From Alligator mississippiensis (Eukaryota; Chordata; Crocodylia; Alligatoridae): a DNA stretch of 64,000 bases. The translations under genes were made by a program, and so were the position numbers. The notes under the pieces were generated by a model that did no database searches, was not told the origin of the DNA, and worked only from the letters and a program-made list of their open reading frames with translations. Location: contig NC_081835.1 in the NCBI RefSeq assembly GCF_030867095.1, forward strand, positions 15,074,501 to 15,138,500, written 5' to 3'. Shown here one piece after another: positions 1-53,530 of the stretch (position 1 is the first letter of the stretch; every line of letters starts with the position of its first letter).

Positions 1-786
1 GAGCTATGGTAGATATAACAAATCATTCTAAGGAGGTGCTGGCAATTATCTATACTTGTAGGTTTCTGGCTTTCCCTTCTTTTAAGAAAATGATCTATAG
101 AATTGAAGAGCTTAGATCTGTAAGAGACCTTATTGGACAAAGGAGAGGAATTGCAGTGGAATCTGGCAGTCTTATTTTCCCTGTAGGCAGGGAGGGTTCC
201 ACTATGATCATACCTTGAGAAGGGGAATGGACTAAGATGACCTCCAAAGGCCCCTTTCATGCCTACTTTTTCAAATGTTCATTCTGTGCTGAAAGGCTCT
301 TGGTGACTCTGGGTCAAACATACCCAATTCACAGAGAAAAATACTTCCTCTGATCTCCAGGGCTGCAAAATGAGGGTGGGGTCTGAGAAACCAGACCTTT
401 CTGGCTCAGACATCCTCACCAAGAATAAAGGTTCTGTAGTGGTACTTATTGAAGCAGCTGTTGCTGCTCATGCTGGGGAAGAATCCATCTCTCTCTCCTG
501 TAGCTGGATTGGCTCTGTAAGCTTAGCAGACATAGTGAGTAGCAAGACATTAATTCAGGCCAAAAGTTAGATAATATGGCTTATTATTGGAGCAGATCTT
601 TCTTCCAACCTACTCTTGATGTGTTTTTTTATATTTCTTAATTAGACCATGTAAAATACTCAGAGCTGTGACTGGTGTTTGTTCAAAATAGATGCTTTTT
701 GAAACAAGCAGTATGTCACTGCATAGCCTCACTTTGGCATTGCCAAGGACAGCCATTAGTCTAACAACTTCTTTTGCCTTATCTAG
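1..786 (+). other. SEC13: SEC13 intron, no exon seen
   Basis: This stretch lies upstream of the second-last SEC13 coding exon and ends in the acceptor atctag at 781-786. I looked for the preceding SEC13 exon (the part encoding the WD repeats just before DGRVFIW) on the + strand and did not find it, so it must lie beyond the left edge. The short open frames here show no protein family I recognise. I see no clear repeat. Confidence 0.7.
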
Positions 787-1580
787 GATGGCAGAGTGTT
801 TATCTGGACATGCGATGATGCCTCTGGCAACTCATGGTCACCAAAGTTGCTACACAAGTTCAATGATGTTGTCTGGCACGTTAGCTGGTCTATCACTGCA
901 AACATTCTTGCTGTGTCTGGAGGAGACAACAAAGTGAGTGTTGTATCTTAGAGCTGGCTCTTGCATGCAGATAAATAAGTGAACACAGTGGACAGTACTA
1001 GTTTAGTCTCTCAGACAGCATCAAGTCTTTGTCCACATCTTGGCCCCAGGGGATGCACAATCCACTCTTCCTAATGGCATGCTTTTTAACACCAGTTTGA
1101 AAGTAGGAATTGTGTTCATGCGGTAGAAGCATTTTAAATAGTTCTATATTTTTAAAATAAGGTAAGATTGAGTATTTTGAAGGCAAATTATCTTTCCAGG
1201 ATTCCAGTGCACCTGGAATGGGATCATGGGTGTAGTTTGATCAATAAACAAGATACTTATTGACCAGTAAATGAGGTTCTTTCCTCAGCTGCTCTGTAAG
1301 AATTAGGGACGTCATCAAATGCTCATTAAAGAGCAGCATCACCTGAAATCAGGAGTATGTGGAAACTTTTTGAAAAGGTTTAGGAAGGGAAAACTCCCCT
1401 GTGCAGTGGACTCCAAAGCAGGGGAGTGGAGGGTATTGTGTTAAGATCTACTTCATGTTTTGCTTCCAGGTCACCCTATGGAAGGAGTCCGTAGATGGAT
1501 TGTGGGTGTGCATCAGTGACGTCAATAAAGGCCAGGGCGCTGTGTCTGCTATTACAGAGGGTCAGCAGAACGAACAGTGA
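787..1580 (+). CDS. SEC13: SEC13, last two coding exons (partial gene)
   Basis: SEC13 is a WD40 beta-propeller protein. It pairs with SEC31 in the outer COPII coat at ER exit sites and is also part of the Nup107-160 (Y) complex of the nuclear pore and of GATOR2. Exons are 787-933 (49 codons, starting DGRVFIWTCDDASGNSW) and 1470-1580 (36 codons plus stop, ending AITEGQQNEQ). Both are phase 0, with acceptors atctag and cttccag and donor gtgagtg. The encoded segment carries the last WD repeat (DVVWHVSWS..GDNKVTLWKES) and the C-terminal tail ending in QQNEQ, as in the human protein as I recall it. Only about the last quarter of the protein lies in the window. The gene runs into MBD4, which is on the opposite strand, so the two are convergent. 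Confidence 0.96.
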
Positions 1581-2345
1581 CAACTGGATTAACAGCAGCC
1601 TAGGCACAACGCGAGGGACTACGATCACTAAATCCAATTTGGTTGGCCTTTCTCAATCTGATATCCAATCTGATGAGCATTCTGTAACCATTATTGATAA
1701 ACTACAGTGATCATCAGCCTTAATTGACATTTGTCTGAAATTAAAGATGAACTACACTGCAAAATGCAGTACTCTGTACTGTTTCTCCATTATATGTAAT
1801 CCCCTCATCACAGGATTGAGTTCTCTCAGATGTACCAGGATCCGACTTCTTTTTTTGCTGAAGGACTTTGGCACATGAGAGTGGGGCCATCACTGCTCAG
1901 CACTGAACTGTGAGTTGCAGCTCTCCCAGATCATATTAGAAAGACATGATGTATGTACCTATGCAAAGTCCTGCATCCCCTTCTTTGGGGAGCTGGGAGA
2001 GCTTTCAGCTTCAGCTGTGATCTCACCATCCAACTCTTCCAAGGCCTTGAGCAGAAAGACGAACTCAGATTTCGGTTCTTTGATGAAAGCAAGTTGGGAG
2101 GGAGGGAAGCCAAGAGACAGCCTTCCCATGGAAAGGAGCAGTGAGGTGTGCACAAGAGTGTTTTTGATTTACAGTCCATTAACTTGGTTAAAAGCTCTTA
2201 TTTAAAAATCAGCCTCTAAATGATCTTAAAACCTAGACGTTAAACTGTTTCTTTTTTTAGCTACTTTTGTGTACTGGACCTCAGGTAACACTGTACTGTG
2301 TTTAGGTTTCAATTAAAAAAAGGAATAAAGTCCTGTTGGTTACAA
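1581..2345 (+). promoter_or_regulatory. SEC13: SEC13 3' UTR with poly(A) signal
   Basis: After the SEC13 stop (TGA 1578-1580) there is about 750 bp with no coding signal. AATAAA sits at 2324-2329 and is followed by a GT-rich stretch (ggtgtgttgt, about 2351), the usual arrangement of a vertebrate cleavage site. The exact cleavage position is inferred. Several short open frames around 1915-2205 on both strands look like chance. Confidence 0.7.
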
Positions 2346-2479
2346 AGTCTGGTGTGTTGTACTAACTCTTTAAAAAAGGGAGTTATATTTGTAGCAGCTT
2401 TGCCATGGGTGTAGCAACAGTGTCCACATTTAGCCATTCTATACTTGCGTCTTTCCTATGACCAGCAGTGGTACTAGAT

Positions 2480-4047
2480 CAGGGCAGGCAATGGTTTTTG
2501 GCCGGAGTACCAAAAAACCCACAATGTCTACCTTGGAAGGTGCCGGAGCGCCAGCATGCCAGAAAAACAAAATTGGGGGGCTAGGGGGGCGGAGCAGGGT
2601 GGTACATGGTAGGACGCACTGCATATTAGTATATTTAATAATCTTAAATGTTGCCTTTGTTGTTGTGTACTTTTTTTGTTAAGCATGTTGCAGCGAGAGA
2701 GAGAGAGAGAGAGAGAAAAAAAGAAATAAGGGAAAGAGGAGAGAGAGAGAAAGGGGAGCAGAGAGAGAACCAGGCACATGCACGCGCACACAACCACATG
2801 TGCACAAACACTGAGAACTAGAACAGATACATGCACACATGCATCCAGACTCAGACACCTGTGCACACAGACACGGAACCAGATGCATGGGTGCACAGAA
2901 CTGGGCTGCCGGGCCACCAGATGAAGTCCAACCCAACAATGCCCTGGGCCTGCCAGAGCTCCTATGCTTCCGTGGAGCCAGCCCCCGGGCTGCAGCATGG
3001 CCAGCCGAGGCCCCGGCCCAGTCTTCCCATCAGCCCAACCACTCCCCCACTCCACACAGCTAAGCCCACAAAGGTGTGGCGCTCCTGGCAAGGGGCAGAG
3101 GCAGCGCCAGCCTCATCCCAGTAGGGTCTGGGCCAGTGCTGGGCTTGGAGCAGGTAGGAATCGGGTGGGCTCAGCCGCAAACCCTGCTGCAAGCTGCCCA
3201 GACTCCATAGTTGGCAGCAGCTACCCAGAGCTGAGGTTGGCTACCGCCAGGAGTCTGCAAACAGCTGCATGCCTGCCTCACAGTGGATAGGGGTGGGGGG
3301 GCCTGAGGCAGCACAACCCTGGCCTCTCCCCTGCTGCTAGCACAGAGCTGATGCTGGGCTCCAGAGCCCAGAGCAGCTGCTTGTAGCCAGCCTGGGCTCT
3401 GGGTAGCTGCAAGCAAACAGCTGGCAAGCCGCAAATAGCTGTGCTGGGCTCCACAGCTCCAGCATCAGCTCCATGCTGGTGATGACTGCGCGCAGAACAG
3501 ACAAGAGGGATAGGGCCTGGCCCTGAGGCAGCGCAGCCCTCCCACTATGTGCACTGAGGTGCATATGCAGTCACCACCAGCATGGAGCTGATGCCAGAAC
3601 TGTAGAGCCTGGCACAGCATTCACAGCCTGTTTGCTGCGGCTGCCCAGAGCCCAGGCTGGCTACAAACAGCTGCGCCAGGCTCCAGAGCCCTGCCATTAC
3701 CTCTTTGCCAGGAGTGGGGGAAGAGACTAGGGTTGCACTGCCTCAGGCCCCTCCCCCACCACCCACTCCAAGGCACATGTGCACACGCTGGTAGAGCTGA
3801 TGCCGAAGCCTGGCACAGCTGTTTGCAGCCTGCCTGCTGCACCCAGCCCCTGCTCTGGGTAGCTGCTGCCAGCCACGGAGCCCGGGCTGCTTGCAACAGG
3901 GCTTGCAGCTTCCCAGCCGTCTGCTGGGAACAGCCCAGGCTCTGTGATTGGCAGCAGCTACCCAGAACCGGGGCCGGTGGTGGTGTGCTGAGCAAAATGG
4001 TCTCATGTGCCATGCTCAGCACGCGTGCAGGGGGTTGCCAACCCCTG
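2480..4047. mobile_element. Non-autonomous hAT-like DNA transposon
   Basis: A 1568-bp GC-rich block is flanked by identical 8-bp direct repeats TACTAGAT at 2472-2479 and 4048-4055. Its left end reads CAGGGCAGGCAATGG. Its right end, read inward on the opposite strand, is CAGGGGTTGGCAACCCC. An 8-bp duplication and ends of the form CAGGG..GGCAA are typical of hAT elements. The inside holds a GA-rich microsatellite near the left end and many imperfect copies of CAGCTG/GGTAGCTGC-type words, but no transposase that I can read. The long open frames here on both strands come from base composition. The family assignment rests on ends and duplication only. Confidence 0.8.
2694..2756 (+). repeat. GA-rich microsatellite
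   Basis: A pure (GA)n run of about ten units is followed by interrupted GA/AG-rich sequence. It lies inside the hAT-like element, near its left end. Confidence 0.85.
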
Positions 4048-4099
4048 TACTAGATGGTTCCTTGGAAACCTTTTGACATGCTGAATACCATATGCTGTA

Positions 4100-4318
4100 C
4101 AGGCACTCCTCACTTAACAACCGAGTTCTGTTCCTGCGACTAGGTCGTTAAGCGAACTGGTCAATAAGCGAGGAGCCGCCCCTTGATACTGCGTGCCTTG
4201 GCTTGAGACACCGCGCTGCCGTTTCCATGACCAAAGTTCTCGTACTTACGACCAGTTCTCGCTGGTCGTAAGTCCGCGCGGTCGTTAAACAGGTAGGTCG
4301 TTAAGTGAGGAGTACCTG
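4100..4318. mobile_element. Palindromic Tigger-like MITE
   Basis: A 219-bp element is bounded by TA on each side (4098-4099 and 4319-4320). The left end CAGGCACTCCTCACTTAAC is nearly the reverse complement of the right end GTTAAGTGAGGAGTACCTG. Further inside it contains shorter opposing words (GTCGTTAAG, CGTACTTACGACC/GGTCGTAAGTCC). TA duplication and this end sequence fit the TcMar-Tigger group of MITEs. It has no coding capacity. A related copy lies at 23731-23946. Confidence 0.8.
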
Positions 4319-4994
4319 TACTGGCTTCAGTTCATTGCTAAGGACCCACCCATGAGTCCCAGAGAAAGGAAACAAAACTTGGTGCACTTCATCTAACGCA
4401 ATTTTCAACTTGGGTTGTCTCATCCTGTGAGCATTTTTTTCTTCAATATGTGGTCTCCTGGGGAGATAAAACTTAAGGACTACAGGTTGTTGGTAAGTGC
4501 TTGGTTGTAGCCCTAACCACTAATGTATTAACCCCAGACTAAAACTGAATGCAGCCCAAGCATCTGACTATACTTACAGCTGAAAGGCAATTGAAGCCAG
4601 TTCTCATGACTTCTTTATATTTTCCCACTCTTGAGGTCAAAAAAGGTCAGCCATTGGTTAATCCTTCCCCAGTTGCTCAGAGACATTGCAGATGGATGGA
4701 CTAAGTCATGCTTGACACAAATATGTACCATTCATTTTCTGTGTGGCGACAGAATACATTTTTGTATGGAAGAACAAAGTTACCCAAGACCAACATTTTC
4801 TGTGACATCACAAATTTTTCTGTTTAGAAAGAATACATTTCCCTTCAATCTTTCCATTTAGAAAGAATGCATTCCCCTTCTTGAGTTGACACTGATCTTA
4901 ACTCAAACTGGGTGTATTTTTGCACACCTTTTTAAAATACCTTTGATATTAGCTGGTTCTTTTCACAGCACAGGTATTCAATGTGTAGGATCAG

Positions 4995-5265
4995 GGGAAA
5001 GTAGGGCTGGAACGTCACAAGTTCCTTTATTCTAGCCCCCCTGCTCAAGGGAGGATCATCCCTGACTAAACCATTCCAGAGTCTGTGTAATCTGCTCTTG
5101 AAAATGTCCAAGGATGGAGATTCCATAACTTCTCTGGCAGGCTGTTCCAAAGCCTGACCACCCACATAGTCAAAACAATCTGATCTCCAACCTAAATTTC
5201 CACTGCTGCAGCTTGAGGCCATTGCTCCTAGTCCTGTCCCCTACAGCCACAGAAATAAAACCCAA
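4995..5265 (-). mobile_element. CR1 LINE, old 3' fragment
   Basis: Read on the + strand, the stretch contains the antisense of the CR1 3' region: GGCTGTTCCAAAGCCTGACC, CCAACCTAAATTTCC and GCAGCTTGAGGCCATTGCTCC. The same words occur, less diverged, in the larger CR1 at 53531-55825. The copy is strongly 5'-truncated and diverged, without open reading frame, so it is older than the other CR1 copies here. Confidence 0.75.
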
Positions 5266-6334
5266 ACATCTCCATCTTCTTTATAAATTAGCTTTACCGC
5301 TAACAAAGCTTAAAATTCTGCTTCAAGTTAAGCACACGCCAAATTGGGCCTTACACTTACAGGTGATCACCCCATTTTTACAAACTTTTTCAGTGGTTTC
5401 AGGAAGACCTCTGGGGAGATCTTTGGCTGCCCTGGCAGTTCCACTCTGTACTGGGGGAAGGCCTGACCTTCCTGTCTTTTATCTAAAATCTGCAAAATTC
5501 AGAAAAAACTTAGAACAGCCAAAGGCCTCTTTTTTAAAAGCAGAGTGTCCAAGAGTTTAGGTCTCAAACTTAGGTTTGATGAGTGCTGGTATTTTCCAAA
5601 ACATGGATCTGCAAAAGTCAGTCTCTCACTGCACTGTTATCTCAACTGTTTCAAGCTTGAATCTGTTCAGCCTAACAGAAGGGTAGTTGTGGCTGAGAAG
5701 GCAACCTGGGACTAAAGAGGTAGACTACATTTGTGGGGGCTCCTACATCTTCCAAAACTTGACCAATGTAAAGCAGTTGAAGACAAACTGCTCCTTCATA
5801 CTGGCTGTGTGTGGCTAACAAATGTAGCTGTCTGGTGGGACCCAGCAGCAGCCTGGGAAGGGTTTCCCTGTCTGGAAGTGCTAGCCTTAATCACGGTTCA
5901 CAGAAACGATTCCTCTAGTTGTCCCCTGCTGCCAACTGCTTTCTGCTCTCTGGTACAAGCAACTGAGCAGATGCACCCCCCTGAGCTTGGCTCCATGTTC
6001 CATTTCTACAAGTCACAGCTCTTCAAGGATCCTCAGGGCTGGTTGTTGGGAGGTCCCATGGCTCCATACTAACCTCTTGCTCCACTTCAGCTCCTCCCAC
6101 CTGGAGAGACTTCTGCAGGGGTGTTGGTGGGGGCGATAAATAGTGCCACAGAGACAGAACATCTTCCTGCTGTGCTCCCTGGACAAAGATCTTCCTGCTA
6201 CCTGGACTGTAAAGCAACTCAGACAATGTTTTAGAAAAATAAAGTCACAGACTTTTCAGCCAAGGGTAGGACCCTGATAACGTGAAATGTTTGATGTCAG
6301 TGGGAGTTGAGTTTGTATCAAAAGAAAGGACTGC
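5266..6334. other. Intergenic stretch between SEC13 and MBD4
   Basis: No exon, RNA gene or clear repeat end was recognised here. The open frames at 5213-5560 (+) and 5731-6072 (+) have no splice context or protein family that I can identify. Confidence 0.5.
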
Positions 6335-6352
6335 TATTAAAAAGTAGAAACA

Positions 6353-6358
6353 TTTATT
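6353..6358 (-). promoter_or_regulatory. MBD4: MBD4 poly(A) signal
   Basis: TTTATT on the + strand is AATAAA on the MBD4 strand, about 200 bp after the MBD4 stop codon. This gives a short 3' UTR (about 6335-6556). The signal is seen; use of this site is inferred. Confidence 0.6.
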
Positions 6359-6556
6359 TAAAAATATAAAAAAATAGTTATCAACATTTAATTACAATTA
6401 TTACCTACATTGCAAAACATATTTGACAAAAATACTGGGATCCAAGCACTCAATGATCTGAACTGTAAGTGTGTAGAGCAGGCATTTCCACTTCATTTTA
6501 TTGGGATATGAAGAAAGAGGCAAGGAGTTAAACGCTGAAGCTAGTTAACACAGTTT

Positions 6557-13626
<7,070 letters not shown>

Positions 13627-14011
13627 GTCGCGGCATCTTAGCGTCACGTGATGACACGCAGGCTCGTGCGACGCACGCGCGGCCCCGATCCCGCCAAAAG
13701 CGAGTAGCACCGCCCAAAAACATCCTGCGCATGCGCCCGGACGAGACGTCCGCGTACTCCGCAGCGGACGCTCCGCCTTCCGCGCCTGCGCGGTGTGGGC
13801 GTTGGCTTCACTTCTCCCCGCCCCTCCCCGTCGGCGCCGAGTGGGCCCCTTGCGCATGCGCGTTGCCTGGGACGCTGCCATGTAAATAAACGAACGGCGG
13901 CGGGGGAAGGGGAGCCGCGGCGGCGGGGGGGGGTGGGAGCGAGGAAGGGGGCGAAGAGGGCTGACGGGGGGGGGACCGGTAGGACGGCCGCTGAGGGAGG
14001 CGGCGGGCGGC

Positions 14012-49829
<35,818 letters not shown>

Positions 49830-50269
49830 AAAAGGCCAATGTTCATACCATCTCAGTGACTTCTCTACTGTTACGAGACATACTTGTGAGATTTGTAGAG
49901 TTATCTTGTTCTATGTTTGTTCTCCCTCTTTTTCTGCTACTTAAGAAACATAGAGGAGCTGTTAAATATCAAACGTTGTCTTCTCCAAACGAAATGTTTA
50001 TTTTTTTTAATGATGTATTACAGAATTTATATTTATTGCTTTCTGCTTTGTACATAATCAGAGTTAAATGGAAAAATATACATATATATATTTTTAAAGG
50101 CAAATACTAGGCCTCTCAAATGCCTGTTTTTCATAATATGCCAGAGTGCCACAGACTTGACAGGAATATTTCAGGGTCAAATTCAGTCGTGAGATGATTC
50201 GTTTTGTATCTGTTTATGGTAGGACTGGATTTGGTCCTTAATGTGTACTTCATTGTTGAAAGAACTTCA

Positions 50270-50375
50270 AATAAAAGGGGCACTTTTTTCATCAGTGTTT
50301 GTTTTTTCTTTGAGAATTTTGCTGTAGTCTTTTCCTTGAAATGGAAATGCCCTAGGGATTGCACCTTTTAATAAA
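50270..50375 (+). promoter_or_regulatory. IFT122: IFT122 poly(A) signals
   Basis: AATAAA occurs at 50270-50275 and again at 50370-50375, about 440 and 540 bp after the stop codon (49827-49829). A further AATAAA lies near 50506. Alternative 3' ends are possible. The signals are seen; their use is inferred. Confidence 0.6.
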
Positions 50376-50530
50376 ATATAGGCAGGGAACAGCATTTGTG
50401 ATCTAAATAGGCACTGTCCTCATTAGTATTGAAATATTTCTTGAAGTTATAGGTATTGGAAGCCTAAAGGTGTGATTTTTCTAATCTGTGTTGCCTAATG
50501 CTCCTTAATAAACATGATGATAAAATTTTA

Positions 50531-51314
50531 GTGCAAACAAAATAAATTGTAATTCTAATGTGTCAGCTGCTCAAGGCAAATCCTAGTGTATTCACTGGGG
50601 TCTGCCCAGACCAGCTAACATGCTAAGCAAGTTGTCTTGTCTGTGGTAGGATTTTGTGTTAGCCAACAGCTATTGAAAAACTCACTTGATTTTCCTAGTG
50701 AAGAAAAGGTTGCTGACTAATGGACAGAATTGAATATTTAGAAGTACTCATAAAACATGCAGGGTTAATAGGGAGGGAGACCAAAGACCTGTTTTCACAG
50801 AATTGTTATGTTAACAGCTTGTCTTCATGGCAGAGTTGGCACAGGCTCTTACTAGGATATTTGTCACTAATCTTGCCCTCGTTCCCAAGTGCAACCCTCT
50901 GACCTCTGTAGTAGAGCTTTCAAGCTATGCTAGCTAAACTATCCTAAAGTATAGGCTCAAATCTAAGTGTTGCCTACAATGGGTTGGTTACCTTCCCACT
51001 GTGCAGTGGGACAAGGGCTAAACTGGGTCCTCCATGGCCATCTCACAATTTCCACCTGGGTGAAGAACAGACTATCCCTCACAATCTATCAAGTATGGCA
51101 AAGCAGTAACACTCACTGCAGCATTAAGAAGCATGATGATAATACCCTGGAAGTCCTGCCACCACCATTGGAGGCTCCTGCAGCATTTTATGTTGATCCA
51201 ACAACTAGGGCCTGGTTTTGTAATGTGGTTGCACACATCTGATCTTAGCTTGATCGGTCATGTAAACCCTGCAGTAATGACGTACCCTAAAAATTAGTTG
51301 CTTTATATATTTCT
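50531..51314. other. Intergenic stretch after IFT122
   Basis: No exon, repeat end or RNA gene was recognised between the IFT122 3' end and the first CR1 copy. The open frame at 50967-51242 (+) matches no family I know. Confidence 0.5.
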
Positions 51315-51840
51315 AAGCACTTGAAGGAAAAGGTGATTAGGAACAGGGAGCATAGATTCACCAAGGGCAATTCATGCCTGACCAACCTTATTGCCTTCTA
51401 TGATGATGTGGCTGGCTCTGTGGATGCAGGGAGACCAGTGGATGTGATGTATCTTGATTTTTAGCAAGGCTTTTGATATGGTCTCCCATAACATTCTTGC
51501 ACGCAAGCTAAAGAAGTACAGGCTGGAAGAACGGACTGTAAGGTGAACGGAAAACTGGCTGGAACATTGGGCTCAGAGGGTAGTAATCAACGGCTCAGTG
51601 TCTAGTTGGTAGTTGGCAGCCGTATCAAGTGAAGTTCCCCAGGGTTAAGTCCTGGGGCCGGTTTTGTTCAATATTTACATTAACAACCTGGAAGATGGTA
51701 AAGAGTGCACCCTCAGCAAGACCCAGCTAGATAAAGGTCCAGCTGGGATTATCTAATTAGGGATGGTCCTGCTTTGAGCAGAGGGTTGGGCTAGATGTGA
51801 CCTCCTGAGGTCCCTTCCAACTCTGATTTTCTATGATTAT
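51315..51840 (+). mobile_element. CR1 LINE, 5'-truncated, sense
   Basis: The sequence reads as CR1 reverse transcriptase in broken frame: CATAGATTCACCAAGGGCAA, TATCTTGATTTTTAGCAAGG, CCCCAGGGTTAAGTCCTGGG, AACAACCTGGAAGATGG. It then jumps to the CR1 3' end (GGGCTAGATGTGACCTCCTGAGG, CTATGATTAT). The part between the reverse transcriptase and the 3' end is missing, so it has an internal deletion as well as 5' truncation. The frame contains stops, so it is dead. Confidence 0.88.
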
Positions 51841-51870
51841 TTTTTCTTGATGCTATTCCACAGTGAGTTT

Positions 51871-52664
51871 TGTCATGACCCAAAGGTCTGATTTTTTTTG
51901 TGTGCGCTTCGGCACTAAAAATTATCCCCGTGGGTTTACCGCTTCGTTGCACGGAGGAGTTCTGCTGCGCAGAGAACCCGCGTGCAGGGGAGTGTTCCCG
52001 CCACTTTGCAGCGATCTTTGCAGGGTGCATTTCCTTTGCAACACAGAAATGCACGGTGCAAAGAGTTCCCGCTCGTCGTATGGAAATTTGTGCCCCGCAA
52101 TTGGCTAGTTCTAAATTATTCACACGTGGCGGCTAGCGATTGGCCTGCTAACCATATAAGAGGCTTGAGCAGTTTCCGCCCAAGCCGAAGAGGACTCCGC
52201 ATCCATCTCGTGGGGACTCTGGGTGTGCGCAGCAGGGTAATAGAAACCCTGTGTGTCGCTCAGAGGGGTTTGGCGGCCTGATCCACCGCCCACCTCTTCC
52301 CGTCTTCGAACGGAGCCTACTATAAGACGTAACGACGAGTTTAATGCGCGCTTGTCCTGGACATCCGGAGTTTGTCCGCGTGGAGCCTAGCAAGCTCCAC
52401 GTGATTGTTCGTGTTCTGTCTGCGTGGAGCCTTGCAACCTCCACGTGTGTTCGTGTTTTCTGTTGTAACCGCAACTCAAGCAAGTTCTCAGCCTACACCA
52501 CGACCATCTCGGTGTAAGTAAAATAATCTTAAAATCAACCGTTACGTGTCTGTGCCTAATTCTAGCTCGGCACCCGCCCTCTCCGATCCGGCCTGCCCGG
52601 GCTGCTGGCCACAGCCCGCGTGCAGAGCGACGAAAGCAACCCGGGGTCAGACCCGGCACGCACA
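51871..52664 (+). mobile_element. Solo LTR of an endogenous retrovirus-type element
   Basis: A 794-bp block begins TGTCATGACC and ends CACGCACA, with identical 5-bp flanks AGTTT at 51866-51870 and 52665-52669. A TATA-type word (TATAAG, 52155-52160) sits where an LTR promoter would be, on the + strand. The block is rich in CpG, unlike its flanks. Near 52378-52460 it carries two tandem units of about 42 bp, each with a small CGTGGAG..CTCCACG palindrome. No internal genes adjoin it, so the provirus has been reduced to one LTR. The perfect flanks and surviving CpGs suggest a fairly young insertion. Retroviral class is not assignable by eye. Confidence 0.75.
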
Positions 52665-52669
52665 AGTTT

Positions 52670-53530
52670 CAACTCCAACTCATGGAGAGCCATGTTAGGA
52701 AGTCAGGAAGAAGTTCACCTGTTTGTTAGTTTAGACCTCCTGTTTTTCTGCTAAATTTGCCAATCTGGATTAATTGTGATGGTGATTTTAATGCTGTGGG
52801 TACTGGATTATTTTACTGCTGGACTATTGAACTCAAATTGGTTGCAGAACAGCCATCAGATGGTCTCGGCTGTGGATAGCTAAGCACCTGGAAGTGATAA
52901 GTCTCAATATTTTAAGCAGATTTTAAATACTCAGCTTCAGCATTCATGTTTATTACAATTCTGTTTAGCAGAAGTCTCTCTCTCCAGTTGGGCCATGCTA
53001 TACTTTGCTTACTGTGCTAAACTATTGGCCAGTGTTCCCGTCTTCTGTTCAACAACTATTATAAAGCAGCTGCATTTCAGAAGTGATTGCAGCAATTCCT
53101 GTATGTGCATTAAACTCCTTTGAAAAGTTCTGTAAGAATGACATAATGGTTTTTTATGTCTCTCTGATTCCTGATCAAAATTTTCTTATTTGCAACTTAA
53201 AAAAACCCCCACCCCACATGCTGTTCTGACTACCAGTTTTGTAAACTGGGACTGATCTTTAAGTCTAGCTACGTTTTTCTGCCTCCTGTATCACAGGCTG
53301 CAATGAATACTGTATAATTGGCATTCATACATGAGTCAGTACAGAATTCAGCTTATTCTCCCATAACTATCTCAGCTTTGCAAAGCCAACAAGAGTGAGA
53401 AATAGCAAGAAGAAATGGATAAAATTTATAACAATACAGGAGTAAGATGTACTGAGTAAGGAGGTTCTATTTTTTTTTTAAAGAACAATTTTTCCTCACT
53501 GTAAATGCATTTTACATTTCATAAAGGTTT
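52670..53530. other. Intergenic stretch between LTR and CR1
   Basis: AT-rich sequence without an exon or repeat that I can identify. Confidence 0.5.

Noticed and set aside
2528-4022. Long open frames on both strands (up to 187 aa)
   Set aside because: They lie inside the GC-rich hAT-like element, overlap each other on both strands, are low-complexity and match no family.
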